Shown piece by piece: positions 13,739-26,100 of a stretch of 64,000 bases of DNA (position 1 is its first letter; the number at the start of each line of letters is the position of its first letter). A model generated the notes under the pieces. It worked only from the letters and a program-made list of their open reading frames with translations, searched no databases and had not been told where the DNA came from. Source of the DNA: Diadema setosum (Eukaryota > Echinodermata > Echinoidea > Diadematoida > Diadematidae). The translations under genes were made by a program, and so were the position numbers. The stretch covers positions 1,123,501 through 1,187,500 of the forward strand of contig NC_092689.1 in the NCBI RefSeq assembly GCF_964275005.1, read 5' to 3'.

Positions 13739-16700
13739 CTGCAGAGATCGCGATAGAAAGATGGAGAGAGAGAGAGAGAGAGATTAAAAACAATTAAAGA
13801 TGAGATATTGTTACATTCACAACAACAGATCTAAAATTCCCAAACAATGCAATAACAAGTATTGATTTTTGAACATGTTTTGTTTTTCATTAAAAAAAAA
13901 AAATGAATAAATAAAAATAAAAATCTTTGTAATTACTGCTCCCAGAGCCATCCCTGAATGGACTTGGATATGCCTCAAACGCCACCACACAGTGGTAATT
14001 GAATGGGAATTGCAGAGGAAAAAGATAATAATGTTCATTGAAACAAAATGTAGAAAGGCATTAAAAAAAAAAAAAAAAATGTGCTGTGCAATTGTTTAAC
14101 ATCCTCATACTCCCTGTTGTTTGATTTACATTTCATGATGATATTTTAACATAGCTACTTCATCATCGCTATGTGGAAGGCTACATTCATTACTATGTTG
14201 GTACGCAATGGTGACCAGATTAAGACAGGTTATTCCTAAAATCAGCTTTCGAAAAGCCCTAATAAAATATCTGTTGTTTGACTGAACAAAGTCTTAAAGA
14301 CCCAATAGGTGTAGGTCATCTAATTGAATCGGTATTTATTCGCTGCCCGTCAGGGTACATTCGGAACTAGGAACAGCATGTATCAGCAATGCATCAGTGA
14401 ATATGTGCAGAAATACGCACACTCATTGGTAACAATCAACTCCAGTCAAGACTCTTTGGCTATGTGTGTACTTTTATAGTGGTCAATGATAAAGTTGTAA
14501 ACAATTCATCACAGGGATTCTCAAGTATTCCCAAACTGGGCCCATCTTTGTACTCCCATGAATCCTCATGCCATGGGATCTTTAAGTCACCCTACAATCA
14601 TATTATACCATTGTCAATCATTATGTAGGCATGGCAGGAAGTAGAAAACAGCCCACTCTGCTGCATGGTGACTTACCAGCTATACAAGCCGTCATAAAGC
14701 AGGCGACTGTTCCTGCGATCAGAGCACGGACGGCCACGGCGGCAAGGTCAGCTGCTTTGGAGGGAGCCAGGGGGGTAAGTCCACCGAGCTGGATACCTAT
14801 CGAACCGATGTTGGCGAAACCACACAGGGCATACGTTGCAATGACCTCGGACCGTTCCTGTGAAAAGCAATACAGGGAAGACTTGCCAGTTATGTTCTGA
14901 ACCCGGGATCATAAACATATTTTGGTTTCCACAGCAGAACATCATCTGCATATGGCATTCTGAGCAAGAACCATCCCCCCCCCCCAAAAAAAAAGGCACA
15001 TCATCGTCACGATGACCTTGTTGGATGTTACACCTATGGTTTCATCACCGTTTACAAATAAAAATTTTTAGCAATATTTAGAATATATGTGATGTTTCAC
15101 TTCTTTTTCATTAACATTGTTCAATATCGATACAAATCTTTCTGTGCTCCTTTTACATTGTTGGTAACTTTTATCTTGGTGTTTAATGTTAAAATTGTAA
15201 TGTGTGTATGATTTGTTCTTGAAGGTACATTCAACTTTAACAAGCCTCTGGCTTTCACTGAATTGTACCTGTTACATTTTATAAACATTTTATATCCAAA
15301 CGATTTTAATTACTGAACAAATATATGACCTGAATTGAATTGAATCTCCTGAAACTTTCAGAATAGTGTCAAAAGAACATTCATAAAGTAATAAACAGGC
15401 AAACAAGACACCTGGAGGAAAACAAGCATAAGATTTTCAGTTCAAAGACGTAGCTTTGCTGATAACTCCCTTCATAAAAGAAGAATTAAACTAAAAATTA
15501 CCGAGAAGTCGTTGAGTCCCTGAGCCCGTTCATCCAGGATTTCAGCAAGTCTCTCGTAGGCCACAAACTCATTGATGAATGTCTTGATCCCAATCAGCTC
15601 AGCCACGGTGCGACAATCCGCCCATTCAACACCCATCATGTAAGCAATGGGCATGAAGACGTAAGAGCAGATGAGCTGCAAATAAAGAAAATTGATTGGC
15701 TGCAATGAAATTTATAGCTTTTGGTTTACTGCAGACAGACTTGACAGCATTTTAGAGCAGATCTAAAATAAAACAGCTCAGAGAAGGTCTCAGATCGAAC
15801 ACATATTACTCAGTGTTGAGAGAAGAATGACAGAACACAAAACAGTAAGTTTACAGGACTGTACATGAGACATGCTCGGCATTTTCTGTATTTTGGTATG
15901 CAATAATGATCGTGCCAATCTTATAAAAGCGATATCTGTCTGAGACAGTATTCAGCTTACCTCAAAGGAGAGTTGAGGGAAGCCAACCAGACCACCAAGG
16001 TACGACAAAATGCCATTGAGTAGTGCCTTGAGGGCGAGGAAGGTGATTAGATTGGCAGCGATGTTCAAAACAAGGGGCACAGCAGTGGAGGCTCCCTTCG
16101 ACGCTGCCTCGATGAAATTTCTTTCATCACTGGGGAAAAAAAAAAAACACAAAGTGGTACAACATGAAACAAACAATGCTTTTTTCTAAAACATTCTTTA
16201 AACATTCACTTGCCGGCCAAGTAAAATCATGAAGTTTTGTCAAAGGAAATACAACATTGCAGCCACTTCAATTAAGATTCTACGATTGTGACTTCAGTTT
16301 TCACTGGACAGAGCATTAAGTGAGAATCTGAATGTGAGTGGGTGCTGATCCAGCACTAAACACTCACCCCTTTGGCAGTTTGACATCCTCAACAGTGACA
16401 GTCTGTGATTTCTCCGTTTCTGGGTAGATCAGCTTTGAGACTGCAAGGGCAGCGGGAGCAGACATGACGGAGGCGGCGATGAGGTGAGTGGCGCTGATGC
16501 CTGAGAGGACAAACGCTCCCAGCACGCTGCCGGCGATGGTCGCGAAACCTCCCGTCATCACCGCGTGGATTTCTGAGCGTGTCATTTTCGGCAAGTACGG
16601 ACGGATCAGAAGGGGAGCTTCAGTCTGCAAAGTGATGATGATGGAGGAATGGTAGATTTTTTAATACTGCATGAACTGCACGATTGTTGACTGCAATTTA

Positions 16701-19700
16701 GCAGAATTATCAGGGCAGGTGGGTCAGGGGATGGGACTTACAGGTCTCCTTGCACACATTAGGGTCTCCTTATCGTACAATACGTGTGAACCAAAAACTC
16801 ACCTGGCCAATGAAGATGTTCCCCGCTGCACTGAGTGACTCTGACGCAGTGGTTTTCATGGTACGCTGCATCAACCATGCGATCTTCCCTATGACCGTTT
16901 GCATCACACCCCAGTAGTATAGAACAGCAATAGCACTGCTGAAGTAGATGATGATGGGTAATACCTGGAGGTGTGATAAGAAATATAAATCTTCCATTTT
17001 GAGATACAGTGACCAGACGACAGACTGGATGAATTATCAAAATACTGAACAAAACATCTTTCAGAATTTCTCCAGTCCCCTATGCACTTTTTTCCCCCAC
17101 TGTGTGTTGTTCCACATACTGAGCATAATCTCATTCCATTTTTCCCCTTCAAAGGAATCTACTCATGAGCTTTTGTGGAGCATGACAATTTGTGCAAACA
17201 AGTTGATAAGAATTTATCTTTAGCATACAATCAAAGGATCCAGGTTAAAAATCTAGTCAGCGAGACACAGACAGTTGAGTAACAAACATTATAGGCATTC
17301 ACTGAGGCGTATACAATGTATGTATATTTAGAGAAAAGAGTGTGCGATGAAAAGCTTACAGCCATGGCAAAGTAGTGCTGATAGTAGAGCTTTCCAAAGA
17401 GGAATATGGACCCTGCCGTTGAATAATTGAGGAAAGTCTGCACGAGGTTGCCCAGCCAGTCGAATACAACGAATCCAGGCCTGGTGCGGAGAATGAGAAG
17501 CCCCAGGATGAACTGGAGGACGAGGCCCCAGATGATGGGACGCCATTTGATCTGTAAGGGGTGAAAGGTTAGAGGGCAATTTCTCGTTAACAACTCGTAT
17601 CAAATGCAAAGCATATTTCAGTGCAAAATAGGCACGACAGTTTTAATAAAGTTCTACCCTATTGGCCTGGGTAGTGCACTTCACAATGCCAGCATACATC
17701 GATCCATCTAGAGCAAATCTCAACACGCACATCCATCTGCCATATGCTATCTAATTACAAAACCGGTACAAGTTAAGAGTACATTTCACTGGAATCTCGA
17801 TACACAGGTAACTAGCTTGAGGACAGCTAATTTAGTACTTTTTTTTTCTTTCTTGCCAGGTATGAATAACTTTTCATGAACTCATTTTGATTTAATGTAA
17901 ACTGTGCACTGAAAGAAAGTTGAAATCATTTCCTTTAGATGGCAACACACAGAGAGACAAACACACATCATGATTAGATTTCTACTGCTTTTACACCTCC
18001 TCTTCTGCTCTGGATACAAGCTCGACAATGGTTTAGACGTAGATACACAGGCCTGCATTGAGCAGACACTATTCATTTTTGTCTTCTTTTTAAAAAAATT
18101 TTTATCCTGATGTAAAATGACATCATGGCTTCACTCACGTGACGTGGATACTTGGAAATGATGAATGAGAAGAAGATGAAGATGGCAAGGCCAGCCAGGG
18201 AAATCAATTGGATGGGATTCTCTCGTGTCAGGAAATACAGCAGGACTGCTAAACCAGCCAAGAAAATCACAAGCACAACCCTGCAGATTGAGAAACAAAA
18301 CAAAGACGGTCAAATTTGTAGATAAAATCATCTTATTGGAAACTACAACAAAATTTAAGTCATTAAAGTGATGTATGTCTGACGAGAAATGTCCGAATTC
18401 CAAATTTATTAAGGCTTGAGATAGCAATATCTTAGTACTACATTACTCACTACAATTTCACATTGAAATACTTGACTCAATGACTAAGTTTCCCTGTGAG
18501 GGTGCTTTGCATTTGAAATGGAGGTCTAACTGTATCAGCATACAAATTACTAGGTTTCATTTACTCATTTAGAGTTTTAATAAATTCAGAACTCCCATAT
18601 ACCAATGACTTCAATTCATTGATCACAGTTTTAATGGAGACATTAGAACATGCACACTGTAACTATCTGGCTGCATTCAGATCAGATGAAATGTGGTGGA
18701 GAAATGCAATAAGTACCATTTGAGACGGGGCCAAGCCTTGTCCAGACACCCTCCCACAGGGTCAATGACATTCTCAGTAAAGGAGTCGGAAGCAGTATCG
18801 CGAATCACAGTGTATATATATAATACAACAGCCACGCCTGTAATGATGAGGAGAGTCATGGCTTCACTGATGTCATGAATGGAGGCAAAGACGAGGTAGA
18901 TCAGATACGCGATGAGGAGGATAGCCAGGAAAACACCCTTGTAGACCTTACTGTGTGCCTGGTACGATTCCTTCAAGTGCTCACCGATGTCCATTCCCTG
19001 CAGAACCATTGACAGATTAATAGAACATCATGAAAGAGGATTCATGCCAAAGTGGAACCAAAGGGAGACTGACGCATGTTCAGTTCCGTGCATGTTGTTT
19101 TTTTTTGCAAAATGCTTGCTTTTTTAAGAGTAGTGCTAAAATTGAATCGCAAATTTGTATGTCTTTTCTGTTTGAGCAAGTAGTTTCATAATAAAATCTC
19201 ACCTCTGTATGTAGGAAAGATGCTGACATCACCATCTTTTCGAATTTGTGTGTGTGTAACCACTATCATTCTTTGACATTTCTATGACTCCAGTGATTTT
19301 TTTTTTCAAGATTTTCATGACACTTTTACTTTCGTTTGTCTTTGATTTCACCTTTTTTTAAATTCAAGTCAACTTCAACATGGAGTGGCATTTAACACAA
19401 GTCCTGTAAACCCCAAACTGGGACTTTAGAAAACAAACAAACAAACAAACAAAAACATACTCCTTAGAATGCATAGTTCTCACATGGCACATGCACAAAA
19501 GTCTTGGAGTTGGAGAACATAATCAAGGAAAGTATGTCTCACCATCCAGCAATTATCGTGGTCCGAGGGGTCATGCCCACCATCAATCTCCACAACAATA
19601 GTATTGTCAGCTGTCATATCGGCTGAAGCATCGTGGTCCACAATCCCATTCTTGGGTTTCTTCGGAGTGCTGGTTGGCAAGCTGGCATCCACTTTCTGAA

Positions 19701-20942
19701 GTTCGATGTCATTGTATTCATTTTGCTGCATTGGATTGAAACAAAAACATAGCATAACGATAAAAAGTAATCTCTGGCAAAGAGTTCTGGTTTTCTCATG
19801 CTTTGCTGGAAAATCAAGAATCTTTGTTACAAGAGGAGTTACATTACAACTGTATTTCAACTGAAACAGGTAAATGGTAACAATCGCCTTAGCTTCCCCT
19901 TAGCATGTTGCTCCTAATCAAACTAATTTGTGGGGCTTCATACTGCTTAAATAAACATACAAAACAAAAAATGTTTATGCTCAGTACGTATTGTTGGCCC
20001 CATTTTGCAAAGACTTCAAATAGATACATTACAAATTTTGCATTTTGCTTGTAGGGCATGATAATGAAATTTATTGAAACTGAACTTGACAGTAAGGCAC
20101 ATGAGCGAGTGTACTTATATTTGTATACCCACTGTACTCGTGCACATCCACACTCAAACACAAATATAATACAATGTACATATATTTTTTGCACATTGTA
20201 CATGTATACATACATACAGCTGTACATACATGTATGTACTGTACACACTACATACATGAGGGGCAACGAATGTGGTGAGTGAAAAGAAAAAAAGAAAAAA
20301 GCAAAGAAAAGAGACGACCATTCATGCCTGCAAGTGGCATGATGCTGAAGCATGATTAGCTTTATATGCATTCTTAGATTTTCGTTTGGTTTAAATCTTG
20401 TAAAATGGCTTTGATGTTTTATCTTAAAGAGATTGACGGATGGATTCATATAGTCTGAAATTCCTGCTCAGGTTGATGCCCTTTCTACCCTGACTAGAAT
20501 ATGCCTCTAAAGTCACGCAAACAAAGAGCTTGCATCGTTGCTCCATCAAAATATTTTCCCACAATTCAACTAACAATTCCAGACCAAGCAAGCAATAGTT
20601 ATCCAGTTGCCCATTTGTCTGAAATGGCATGTGAATGCACATAAACAAGGTTCTTTGAAACCTGCAGCTGCCCACTCAGGTGAATCAATCTCACAATGCA
20701 GCTTGTGCTCACACAAAGACAGATCACGTCACAGAATGACAATCAAAACAGCTCAACCATGTCCGAAGGGATCTGCAGTTTAAGAGTATGAAGTTCAAAT
20801 GCAATGAATAAATGGCTTTTGGCATTCATCATTGTCCCTTTTTTTTTTACCATTTGCGAAAAATAAGAAAAAAACAAAACAAAAACCATAACCATCCTCA
20901 TTTGAGGGAAGAGCTAAGCTAGCCAATCAGGAATGGCTTTGC

Positions 20943-20977
<35 letters not shown>

Positions 20978-23155
20978 GGTTTTTTCTGTAGAAAATTCAC
21001 ATTCCTGTGGCTGGAGGGAGTTGCCACTGAAAGGCCCTTTACAAATGTACGTATTTCACTCTGCATTCATGCGTCATCACCTACACTGTGTACACACACG
21101 TCCCTGTCTTCGGTGCATGCTCAAGAGAGATTCTCCTGACAATAACTACAAGTCCAGGGTGGCGTTTCACCAAGTTGTTTTTAGGCTAGGAATGATTTGA
21201 AGAATGACTGGTGATCAGTTCTTGTGCTGAATTATTGAAATTCTTATAAGTATAGCACATCAGAATGTGTTCCAGTTGTTCTTGAAGTCCTTTGAAACTT
21301 TAGTGAAACACCACTCTGTTCACTCATCCATTTAGTTTATACACATTAGTGCATGTGTGTATGTACATTGTGTATGTGAACGTGTACGGTGTAGACACAC
21401 ATTAAAAAAGTTTGACTCTTGTGATTCCCAAATTAGTAGTTCTCAAAAAAGAAAGAAAGAAAGAAAAGAAAAACACCCTCATGATAATTTGCTGCATGAA
21501 GTGTGTGAGAACAGCATGAAAAAAACCCCACCCTCCAGTTTTGTAATCCAATATGAGGCAACTGACCACACTGAATCCACACACTAGGGTGCCTGTATCA
21601 GGTCATCGTTGCAAGTACATGTACAACATGTTTCAAAGCGCTTTGCAATTATAAAAAAAAACCCAACAACAAACTTACAAACAATCATAAATAAACAACA
21701 AATACAAACATATACATTATGCATTGTAAATGTTGTTTAGGAAAGCACTTTGCTCGCAGCTATATTATCATTGTGTGTTGCTGTTTTTCAACAAAAAGTG
21801 TGAATGTTGGAAATGAGAATCAATTTGGCAACCCAATCCAAAAATAAGTAAGGTGTGAATAAGTCTGCAGTGTTTAAATAATAAAAAATGTTCTACAGTG
21901 TGTTTGTCTTGTTTTGCTTCAGTACTTACAGTGTATGTGTAGGTGCCCACCTCCCACCCAAGTCTATCCCTCTCTTTTCAAACATGAAACTTCCTTTATG
22001 ACAAACATTTCTCTCTTTCTGCCCACAAATGTGATGCTGTGTAACATTCTTTTCAAAATTGCTTTGCTGCAGCTTCAAAAGGCGGATACAGTAAGTAGCA
22101 CACTAGTGCTCAGTTGCAACACTGCTTGTAGCATGCGAGCTAACTGGAAAACCACCTTGAATGAGTTTTATAAGCTTAAAGTTTCGAACAAAGTCTCCAC
22201 GACATTAAACCTATTAAACCCCATTCCATACGTTATCATTCTTTAAATTTCATTTCATCCTTCAAGGAGAATATGTTTTTGCTGGAGCTATTTGTTATAA
22301 GTTCTCTGTTTGCAAAACAACTCAAAAAGTTTTGAATAGATTTGGAAAAAAACTTGCAGGAAAAGTTGATAATAACATGATGAGGACATTAAATTTTGAT
22401 AGTGATCAGGACCCCTTTCTGTATCCAGGAATCATTAGGCCTACTATTATTAATATTTTTCTTTTTAAGAATTTTTCATCATTAGCAAATAGGGCCAATA
22501 AACAGGGAGTTCAAGCTGCGCATATTTGAGGTGCGCATACATACGCGCACCGAGTGCCCACTTGAGGTGTAGCAGGAAGCTAAGGTCAACTCTGTGAGAC
22601 ACTAGAAAGGTTTCCCCCCCCCCCCATTGGGAAATAGCCCATTTTTCAGCAAGTGTGTGTAAGGGAGGAAATGAGCTGCTTTGCGGAGATCCGCACTCTC
22701 AGAGGGCTTTTCTAGTTTCATTTTGAAATGAGAAACTCTCTCTTTGCTTCACTATTCTGTCTCTACAGAGATGCATGAATATTTAAAAAAACACACACAC
22801 AAAAAAAAAAAAACATATCGGTAAATACTTATACATACGTGTAGGGGAACCATTACTTACAAATATCATCACTGAAGCTACAATATTGTATTATGAAAAC
22901 AAAATGATTCAAAGCTACAAAACCTCTCTTGAATCTCTGTTGATGATTTCTCCACAAACGCATTGATCATCTCTCCAGAGATTTTTTTTTTTTTTAAAAT
23001 CAAGTCTACCTGATAAAGGCTGTTAGTTCCTATGCCAAAGCACACATCTTCCATGAAGCACTCCTCACTTTCTTTTACAACCTTACCTTGTCCTTGCTCC
23101 TACCCTCCTCTGCTTCACTAGGATCATTTGAAAAGGCCAGGTTATCTGTGCTCAT
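13608..23155 (-). CDS. SLC28A3: Concentrative nucleoside transporter (SLC28/CNT3-like), complete 11-coding-exon gene
   Basis: This gene encodes a sodium- or proton-coupled nucleoside importer of the plasma membrane. The CDS joins 23155-23087, 19725-19543, 18997-18717, 18280-18139, 17551-17360, 16964-16803, 16624-16368, 16129-15961, 15675-15502, 14857-14677 and 13738-13608. All ten introns are GT-AG and the total of 1941 nt gives 646 residues, the usual CNT length. A hydrophilic N-terminus (1-100) precedes many hydrophobic segments. Family motifs visible: GQTEAPL (342-348), SVMSAPAAL (395-403), [12 protein letters not shown] (514-525), GFANIGS (556-562), [10 protein letters not shown] (588-597). 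By analogy with the bacterial CNT structure, Q343, T344, E345, E521, N559 and S562 line the nucleoside site. Gly342-Gln343 and Ser376-Val377 match the broad-selectivity human CNT3 type rather than CNT1 (Ser-Gln) or CNT2 (Gly-Met). The family is certain; the exact paralogue is inferred. Confidence 0.96.
13633..13700 (-). repeat. 30-bp coding tandem repeat in transporter exon 11
   Basis: Units at 13633-13662 and 13663-13692 differ at only three or so positions, and a partial third copy (ATTGTTGC) begins at 13693. The 30-bp period is a multiple of three, so the repeat is translated in frame as a ten-residue duplication. Confidence 0.9.
14677..14857 (-). CDS. SLC28A3: SLC28-like exon 10 (residues 544-604)
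   Basis: Acceptor TTTTCACAG; the exon ends one base into a Gly codon before GTAAGT (phase 1). It carries [19 protein letters not shown], in which N559 and S562 align with the ribose-binding Asn and Ser of the bacterial CNT, and the final core segment [18 protein letters not shown] content is visibly higher than in the flanking introns. Confidence 0.96.
15502..15675 (-). CDS. SLC28A3: SLC28-like exon 9 (residues 486-543, NEFVAY motif)
   Basis: Fifty-eight codons, phase 0 (TTTGCAG acceptor, GTAATT donor). [18 protein letters not shown] is a highly conserved CNT segment, and [12 protein letters not shown] (514-525) is the family signature of form GxKx3NEFVAY. By homology E521 contacts the nucleoside ribose and the coupling-cation site region. 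The exon ends GLNDFS, continued as ERSE in exon 10. Confidence 0.97.
15961..16129 (-). CDS. SLC28A3: SLC28-like exon 8 (residues 429-485)
   Basis: Starts after TTCCCCAG with a single T that completes Gly429 and ends FE at a GTAAGC donor (phase 0). It encodes the conserved [14 protein letters not shown] amphipathic stretch (430-443), a long hydrophobic segment at about 446-466 ([17 protein letters not shown]) and the FPQLSFE element that precedes the next membrane helix. Confidence 0.96.
16368..16624 (-). CDS. SLC28A3: SLC28-like exon 7 (residues 344-429, GQTEAP completion and SAPAAL)
   Basis: The exon begins [12 protein letters not shown] after TTTGCAG and ends AAGGG before GTGAGT (phase 2). 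T344 and E345 continue the substrate and cation site motif. GSVLGAF contains Ser376-Val377, the second selectivity pair, again CNT3-type. SVMSAPAAL (395-403) is a family signature. It ends in the cytosolic PETEKSQ...KLPKG loop, and the final Gly codon is completed by exon 8. Confidence 0.97.
16803..16964 (-). CDS. SLC28A3: SLC28-like exon 6 (residues 290-343, selectivity Gly-Gln pair)
   Basis: Fifty-four codons, phase 0 (CTCCAG acceptor, GTGAGT donor). It begins with the VLPIII membrane segment and ends [10 protein letters not shown]. The last two residues, G342 and Q343, occupy the position that separates human CNT1 (Ser-Gln), CNT2 (Gly-Met) and CNT3 (Gly-Gln). The CNT3-type pair is present here. 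The GQTEAP substrate motif is split across the exon 6/7 junction. Confidence 0.97.
17360..17551 (-). CDS. SLC28A3: SLC28-like exon 5 (residues 226-289, conserved KWRP membrane segment)
   Basis: Sixty-four codons, phase 0 at both ends (TTACAG acceptor, GTAAGC donor). It carries the strongly conserved CNT block [14 protein letters not shown], the LRTRPGF turn, FDWLGN and the AGSIFLFG stretch, ending HYFAMA. These are among the most diagnostic stretches of the animal CNT family before the substrate-binding half. Confidence 0.97.
18139..18280 (-). CDS. SLC28A3: SLC28-like exon 4 (residues 178-225, two membrane segments)
   Basis: The acceptor TCTGCAG is followed by GG, completing the split Trp, and the exon ends CCACGTCAC before a consensus GTGAGT. 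It encodes hydrophobic segments at about 179-195 and 202-220, separated by TRENPIQ, and ends SKYPRH. Length 142 nt, phases 2 to 0. Confidence 0.94.
18717..18997 (-). CDS. SLC28A3: SLC28-like exon 3 (residues 85-178, first two membrane segments)
   Basis: The exon starts after TTCTGCAG and ends two bases into a Trp codon before GTACTT (phase 2). It encodes a short amphipathic lead ([13 protein letters not shown]), a hydrophobic segment at about residues 105-123 and another at about 131-148. An RDTASDSF...[11 protein letters not shown] loop follows. The Trp codon is completed by exon 4, which independently confirms the splice sites. Confidence 0.93.
19543..19725 (-). CDS. SLC28A3: SLC28-like exon 2 (residues 24-84, hydrophilic N-terminus)
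   Basis: Sixty-one codons between an AATGCAG acceptor and a GTGAGA donor, both phase 0. The segment begins QNEYNDIEL, has a basic patch (TPKKPKNG) and then an Asp/His-rich stretch ([16 protein letters not shown]). It has no membrane segment. It matches the cytosolic N-terminal region of CNTs, which is variable in sequence, so identification rests on phase continuity with exons 1 and 3 and on its non-random composition. Confidence 0.85.
20945..20973. repeat. Long poly(A) run in transporter intron 1
   Basis: About 28 consecutive A. Intron 1 (19726-23086, 3.36 kb) otherwise holds TACATGTA-rich AT sequence and a weak inverted repeat near 21159/21303. Confidence 0.9.
23087..23155 (-). CDS. SLC28A3: SLC28-like exon 1 (start codon, residues 1-23)
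   Basis: The ATG at 23155 opens a 23-codon acidic, cytosolic N-terminal segment beginning [18 protein letters not shown] and ending in AAG at a GTAAGG donor (phase 0). No in-frame stop lies in the ~60 nt just upstream, so an earlier start or a non-coding 5' exon cannot be excluded. A possible acceptor (TTTACTGGTCAG) sits one base before the ATG, which would fit an upstream 5' UTR exon. The join to exon 2 keeps the frame. The weakest exon of the model because N-termini of this family are not conserved. Confidence 0.75.
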
Positions 23156-26100
23156 CCTGACCAGTAAAGTGGTACGACGCAGCAAAGTCACAAAACGCCA
23201 CCGAAGGTGAGAAAGAAATCTGTATCGAGTATCTGTCCTCAACAATTAACACCACGGCATGTGTGATACATGTGGCTTGGTCAATGCTGTTGCAGATTAT
23301 TGTCAGAAACAATTTAAGTCGATGAGAAAGGTGCAGAAGATGGAGTCAGAAAGCTAATTGAACAACTGGCCTCAAGAAGATGCTGTGAAGTCCTGGTTTG
23401 TTCAAGAGTGTGTGTTGTAAAGACTGAGTTTGGTACTGCTGAATGAACACAGCTAGTCCCAGATACAAACAACAAAGAATGCGCCCCCGCCCCTCTGGAA
23501 CAGATAGCACAAAGAAATAAATACTCCAATCGCGGCAAGGATCGGTGAAAGGCCTTCAAAGAAGACATTGTCTCCATGCATAGCGTTGGAGGAGAGGTTC
23601 ATTGTGTTTGGGCAGGAGAGGGGAACAGAGGACACTCTAAGTCACCAGTTGAAGGCTTTAGTACGTTCACACAGCAGAGAGTTTTCACAAAACTAGCACG
23701 ATTCATCGCTCCTTTAACCACATTGCTCATCAGTAATGTCAAGACCCATAATTAACCAAAAGATTGGTGCTATGAATGGCAAACTGATTTAAAAGTAGAA
23801 CTTGGAAGTTTGAAAACAACTGAGAATTTTCACGAACACGAAGACCCTATTCTGTGCTGTAACTCCATCAGGGCTGCAGTTAGATCACGTTAGCAGACTT
23901 TTTAAGGTCACATAAAGTTAAGCTATTCATGTGTGAACTCTGCTTGTGTCTCCCAATACAATGCACAGTTTCTCTGAATAATGACTAAACTGTGAGTGGG
24001 TGAGACTATTGACACTAAAAGGGGGGCAATACTGGCTCAGAGAGAATTATACACTTTGTACATGTATAGTAAGCTGAACTTTCTGGGTTACCATCCACTG
24101 TAACACACAAGTGAGTCCACATTTCCTGCCACGCCCCACCCCCAACAATACAAGGACTAGTACTGTTGGCTCTTTCACTTCAACTTCTATGAAATAAACA
24201 AAGAGTTCTGCAATCCTAAAACAAACAAACAAACAAACAGACCACCCACCAACCAACCATTGTAATCAATAATATGTGCAGCTAAACCAGGTTCTATCTG
24301 AATTGTTATACATGGTTGCAACTGCATAACTTCTACATGCAGGATAGTTCCCTACTGCACAATATACATGTATCTTGCTAGAAATGTATCATTACCTACA
24401 GCTGTAGCTTTACCTCCATCACATAATTGACTACTAAGCAAATCATGTCTTTAATCCCCCCCCAAAAAAAAAAAAACAAAAAAAAAAACATACACACACT
24501 TTCCATAAAAAGACATGGATGCTAAAAGAATAAAAAAAAAAAATCTTGGTTTATCAATTAAAGTCACATCACATGGACATTTGTGTAGACAAGCTATAAA
24601 CATAAACATCACATCTGGAACTGAATGACAGAGTCAGTTGATGCATTATTCCTTGCAAAAAAAAAAAAAAAAAATTACTTTAACAAAGATATCCCTGTTA
24701 TCGATTGCAAACTGGACTATTGTTCCACAGTTTCAATACTTGAAAGAGAGCGGATGGATAAGGAACACACATTGGAGAATGCTGAACTATAGAGGGAGCT
24801 ATTGAACGTATGAGCAAAGGTAAAGTTTGACTGCCTGTCTGGCACATAGGGTCTCTCTCACATTTACAATAAATTTGAGGTCTTGCACTGCTATGGTTGG
24901 GCAGTTGCATGCAACTGCATTCACCTTTGTACAAAGTACTGTACATGTATCAGGATCTCTCAATGCATGTTCTTCCCTAAGTGCATCTTTTTAGACCCGA
25001 TATTTGGCAAAGAAATATCCCCTTTCCTCAATCATCAACTGATTGTCTGCGGTGAGTACCATGTTTCACCTCTTTTCTTTGTTTCCTGGGATTTTCTGCT
25101 ACTTATTTCATTAAAAAAAAAAAGCTGTGTTCAATTGGCTAAAACATCGTATTGCCACAGCTTTCTCTTTTATGAATGGCAGCTCACTAAATTACATGTA
25201 AAACTTCAACAACTCCTAACCTCTGAAGGGATTAACCCTTGCTGTGCTTCCTACGCTGACTGGCAGACATGTGTGGAAACTACTTGCCAATTAAGAGAGA
25301 TTACCCTAATGACATTCCCTCTGATAGCTGTTGTGTCACCGTGGCTCCCTACAGGACCATGGCAATTACCCCCTGGGCAATTACCCCAGACCCTTCCCCT
25401 GGCCCTAATTCTAACCCTAACCCAAACCCCTAACCCCAATCTTTACTCTAACCTTACCACTAACCAGTATTTAGCCGGGGGTAATTGCCCTCTGGGGGTA
25501 GTTGCCCGGATACGCAATTGCTACTCCTGAGTGAGCTTACTATTCAAGACTCTACATCTGTACATGTAGGTCAAGTGTGGAGAGACTAACTGAAGTGCTG
25601 ATTTAAAAGAAGAAGAAAAAAAAGAGTTTGGCAAGTGACAGTGAAAGCCTCATGCCTGATCACATACTGTAAAGGTTTAAACCATGCATATTGAATGGTA
25701 AACCTTAAACCTCTGTACTTTTAACACATACGGATGACAACCTTTGTGCTACATTTTGGAATACATTTTTGACACATATCTTACAACCAGGTATATAAGG
25801 TGCATGCAACATAACTACACACCTACAGTTTTCTGTAGAGTACCTGTATTTTTAATGGATGCATTAGTGGTGAAGCATTAACTTTCAATCAATGAAAATG
25901 TACAGAAATTCAGAAGTTCATGAAATTTGTGTCATTATTCTAGAAAAGTTCATGAATATGAGGTCTGACTATAAAGTCTAACTACATACATTGTAATATC
26001 ATCCTTTCAATTTATGAAAAACAACAACAGACCAACTACACTAAGTACAAATTTGGTCACCCAGCCTTTCTGGGAAAAAAAAAGGGGGGGGGGAAGGGAA

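Noticed and set aside
14631..14900. 89-codon plus-strand frame
   Set aside because: It is antisense to transporter exon 10, whose minus-strand reading has clear CNT motifs and splice sites.
21159..21314. GTGGCGTTTCAC / GTGAAACACCAC inverted ends in transporter intron 1
   Set aside because: Only about 12 bp pair and the arms do not extend; possibly a decayed foldback but too weak to call.
25380..25460. Interstitial telomere
   Set aside because: The heptamers are degenerate and sit within a repeat that occurs again at 52 kb with the same inverted ends.
24883..25530. 215-codon plus-strand open frame, the longest in the window
   Set aside because: It runs through unrelated AT-rich sequence and into the CCCTAA foldback repeat, and has no domain, signal or consistent composition.
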